NCBI GenBank assembly: GCA_902470265.1
Contig: CABRFW010000064.1
Span: 1 to 7,964 of the forward strand
Length of the DNA stretch: 7,964 nt
Reading direction: 5' to 3'
From: an uncultured Collinsella sp.
GTDB taxonomy: Bacteria > Actinomycetota > Coriobacteriia > Coriobacteriales > Coriobacteriaceae
Shown: positions 6,723 through 7,964 of the stretch, in pieces
Layout of the letters: every line of letters starts with the position of its first letter
Position numbering within the stretch: the stretch's first letter is position 1
Program-made: the position numbers and the translations under genes
The notes under the pieces: model-generated
Told to the model about the DNA's origin: nothing
The model's input: the letters and a program-made list of their open reading frames with translations, nothing else
Databases searched by the model: none

Positions 6723-6789
6723 AGTTGCGGTGAAATACGGACTGTTTAAAGGCCTAGGGCGGCTCAACAGTCCGTATTTCACCGCAACT
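6723..6789. repeat. 67-nt palindrome with 24-bp perfect arms (element D)
   Basis: The 24 bases at 6723-6746 (AGTTGCGG...GGACTGTT) are exactly complementary to 6766-6789 (AACAGTCC...CCGCAACT), with a 19-nt centre (6747-6765). It lies in the copZ-csoR gap, 44 nt after the copZ stop and 42 nt before the csoR start. No T-run follows on either strand, so it is not a typical terminator. The perfect long arms suggest recent insertion or strong selection; a MITE or REP-like element is likely. It may overlap a csoR promoter. Confidence 0.92.
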
Positions 6790-6833
6790 TCTGAGGGGCT
6801 GGTTGGGCAGCGGTGTCTGTTGGTGCGCAGCTG

Positions 6834-7055
6834 CTACGCGGCGGTCACGGACAGGGCGTGGAACTTCTCGCCGGCGCCCTCGACGGCGGCGGCGAGCTGC
6901 TCGGCGGTCACGGTGTCGGCGCACTCCACCTGGACGGTCTGGGTCTCGTGATCGGCATCGGCGTCGGTCACGCCGGCCACGTTGAGCAGCGCGGTCTCGA
7001 CAGTAGCGTCGCAGTGGCCGCACATGAGGCCGGAAGTCTTGATTGTGTATCGCAT
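6834..7055 (-). CDS. copZ: CopZ-like copper chaperone (heavy-metal-associated domain)
   Basis: The 73-aa product is a single heavy-metal-associated domain. It starts MRYTIKTSGLMCGHC, where Cys12 and Cys15 of the MxCxxC loop bind Cu(I). The rest follows the beta-alpha-beta-beta-alpha-beta pattern (ATVETALLNVAGVTDADADH, TQTVQVEC, VTAEQLAAAVEGAGEKFHAL). Such proteins carry Cu(I) in the cytosol to the CopA ATPase and to the CsoR sensor. ATG 7055 is chosen because GGAGG lies 7 nt upstream on the minus strand; the longer open frame to 7166 passes through palindrome E. It lies 147 nt after copA and 153 nt before csoR, all in the same direction. The symbol is by family and context. Confidence 0.9.
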   Translation of the reverse strand: MRYTIKTSGLMCGHCDATVETALLNVAGVTDADADHETQTVQVECADTVTAEQLAAAVEGAGEKFHALSVTAA

Positions 7056-7080
7056 GGGTATTCCTCCCTGTTGTGTCGGC

Positions 7081-7174
7081 TTTCCCAGGCACCCGACCTT
7101 GACCTTCAAGCCGTCGCTCGCGTACCAAAGTACGCGTCGCTCCTCTTTCAGGTCAATCTCGGGCACCTGGAAAA
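7081..7174. repeat. Interrupted palindrome (element E) between copA and copZ
   Basis: Outer arms CAGGCACCCGA (7086-7096) and TCGGGCACCTG (7159-7169) pair over 11 bp; read as minus-strand RNA, two of these are G-U pairs. Next, TTGACCT (7099-7105) pairs with AGGTCAA (7150-7156). A central hairpin pairs CGCGTAC (7119-7125) with GTACGCG (7130-7136) around CAAA. Imperfect pairing continues outward to TTTC/GAAA at 7081-7174. GTCGCT also occurs as a direct repeat on either side of the centre (7113 and 7136). It sits 28 nt after the copA stop and 25 nt before the copZ start, so it could act as a processing or mRNA-stability element. It is also a candidate dispersed repeat. Confidence 0.8.
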
Positions 7175-7202
7175 CCCGTTCTAAATGGACTTAATGGTGA
7201 GC

Positions 7203-7964
7203 TTATTTTGCCACTTTTGGCTTAAAGGATTTTAAGCGCAGCGCATTGCTTACGACGCAGACACTCGACAGGCTCATGGCCGCGGCGCCAAACATCGGCG
7301 AGAGCTGCCATCCGGTGAGCGGGAAGAACACGCCCGCCGCCAGCGGAATGCCGATGCCGTTGTAGAACAGTGCCCAGAACAGGTCCTGCTTGATGTTGCG
7401 GATCGTGGCGCGCGAAAGCTCGATGGCGCGGGCGACGTCCATGAGGTCGCTGCGCATGAGAACCACGTCGGCGCCCTCCTTGGCGATGTCGGCGCCGGTG
7501 CCGATAGCAAGGCCCACGTCGGCGCGCGCCAGGGCGGGGGAGTCGTTGATGCCGTCGCCTACCATGGCGACCTTGCCGCCCACATCCTGCAGCTCGCGGA
7601 CGTGGCGCTCCTTGTCGGCAGGGAGGACGTCGGCGATGACCTGTTCGCTGCTCAGCCCCACGCGGCGGGCGATGGCCTCGGCCGTCACGCGGTTGTCGCC
7701 GGTGAGCATGCGCACGTCGACGCCAAGCGAGCGCAGTGCGGCGATGGCCTCGGCGCTCGTCTCTTTGACCTCATCCGCCACGGCGATGGTACCGACAAGC
7801 TCGCTGTTCTTGGCAAAGAACAGCGGTGTCTTGCCCTCGGCGGCGAGCTGTTCGGCAAGACCCGCGGGCACGGTAACGCCCAGCTCGTTCATCAGGCGCA
7901 TATTGCCGGCGGCAATGGCGTTTTGCCCCTCGCGCGCCGTAACGCCACGACCAGGCACGGCGGC
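7203..7964 (-). CDS. copA: Copper-exporting P1B-type ATPase, C-terminal part (5' end outside window)
   Basis: 253 residues are visible, and the frame is still open at the right edge. This is the end of a Cu(I)-transporting P-type ATPase, an inner-membrane pump that exports Cu(I) using ATP. In order, it shows the nucleotide-binding domain GN loop (AAGNMRLM, about 18-25), the TGDN motif (88-91), and the P-domain hinge GDGINDSPAL (136-145). The last two membrane segments carry the P1B-1 copper signatures YN-x4-P (Tyr201, Asn202, Pro207) and M-x-x-SS (Met230, Ser233, Ser234). It ends 10 residues after the last membrane helix, with no C-terminal metal domain. The phosphorylation DKTG motif and any N-terminal metal domains lie outside the window. 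It is first of the visible genes in a copA-copZ-csoR order. Confidence 0.95.
   Translation of the reverse strand, partial: AAVPGRGVTAREGQNAIAAGNMRLMNELGVTVPAGLAEQLAAEGKTPLFFAKNSELVGTIAVADEVKETSAEAIAALRSLGVDVRMLTGDNRVTAEAIARRVGLSSEQVIADVLPADKERHVRELQDVGGKVAMVGDGINDSPALARADVGLAIGTGADIAKEGADVVLMRSDLMDVARAIELSRATIRNIKQDLFWALFYNGIGIPLAAGVFFPLTGWQLSPMFGAAAMSLSSVCVVSNALRLKSFKPKVAK

Noticed and set aside
6723..6789. Element D as a Rho-independent terminator of copZ
   Set aside because: No T-run follows the stem on the minus strand, and the stem is much longer than usual.
6681..7202. CsoR operator in the copA-copZ-csoR gaps
   Set aside because: Short ATACCC or GGGTA-like pieces occur (for example next to the copZ start), but no paired, GC-rich pseudo-palindrome of the usual CsoR type was found.

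Overview
The window reads as a high-GC actinobacterial chromosome. Gene content, codon use and the style of the intergenic palindromes suggest the Coriobacteriia, most likely a Collinsella-like gut anaerobe. That placement is inference from recognised protein styles, not from a search.

Layout. Plus strand, 1-5730: the 3' end of an upstream gene (probably glutamate synthase large subunit), then gltD (glutamate synthase small subunit), an unrecognised 235-aa protein, a noncoding array of four 57-nt palindromic elements at 80/81-bp spacing, a 356-aa AbiEi-like protein with a C-terminal PD-(D/E)XK (DUF559-type) nuclease-like domain, a fifth copy of the 57-nt element, and a metal-dependent amidohydrolase of the Xaa-Pro dipeptidase/imidazolonepropionase type. 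A small hairpin and a strong bidirectional terminator separate this from a minus-strand block. Minus strand, 7964-5822 in transcription order: the C-terminal third of a copper P1B-ATPase (copA), a CopZ-like copper chaperone, a CsoR-type copper repressor, and a small membrane-anchored zinc-ribbon protein.

How the genes work together. gltD and its upstream neighbour form a translationally tight pair for ammonia assimilation. copA, copZ and csoR form a copper efflux, trafficking and sensing module, with the repressor last rather than first. The 235-aa protein, the nuclease-like gene and the zinc-ribbon gene have no clear pathway link here.

The most unusual feature is noncoding. All seven complete or 3'-complete genes from gltD to copA have a palindrome just downstream of the stop codon or in the following gap. 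There are at least five distinct kinds: A after gltD; B, the 57-nt family, in five copies on both sides of the nuclease-like gene; C, nested 67 nt after csoR; D, 67 nt with 24-bp perfect arms after copZ; and E, about 90 nt after copA. The amidohydrolase ends at ordinary hairpins. Families A to E look like dispersed REP/MITE-type elements rather than simple terminators, since none has the expected T-run. Family B also shows stem covariation, alternating arm types and a regular period, which makes it the best candidate for an undescribed element system.
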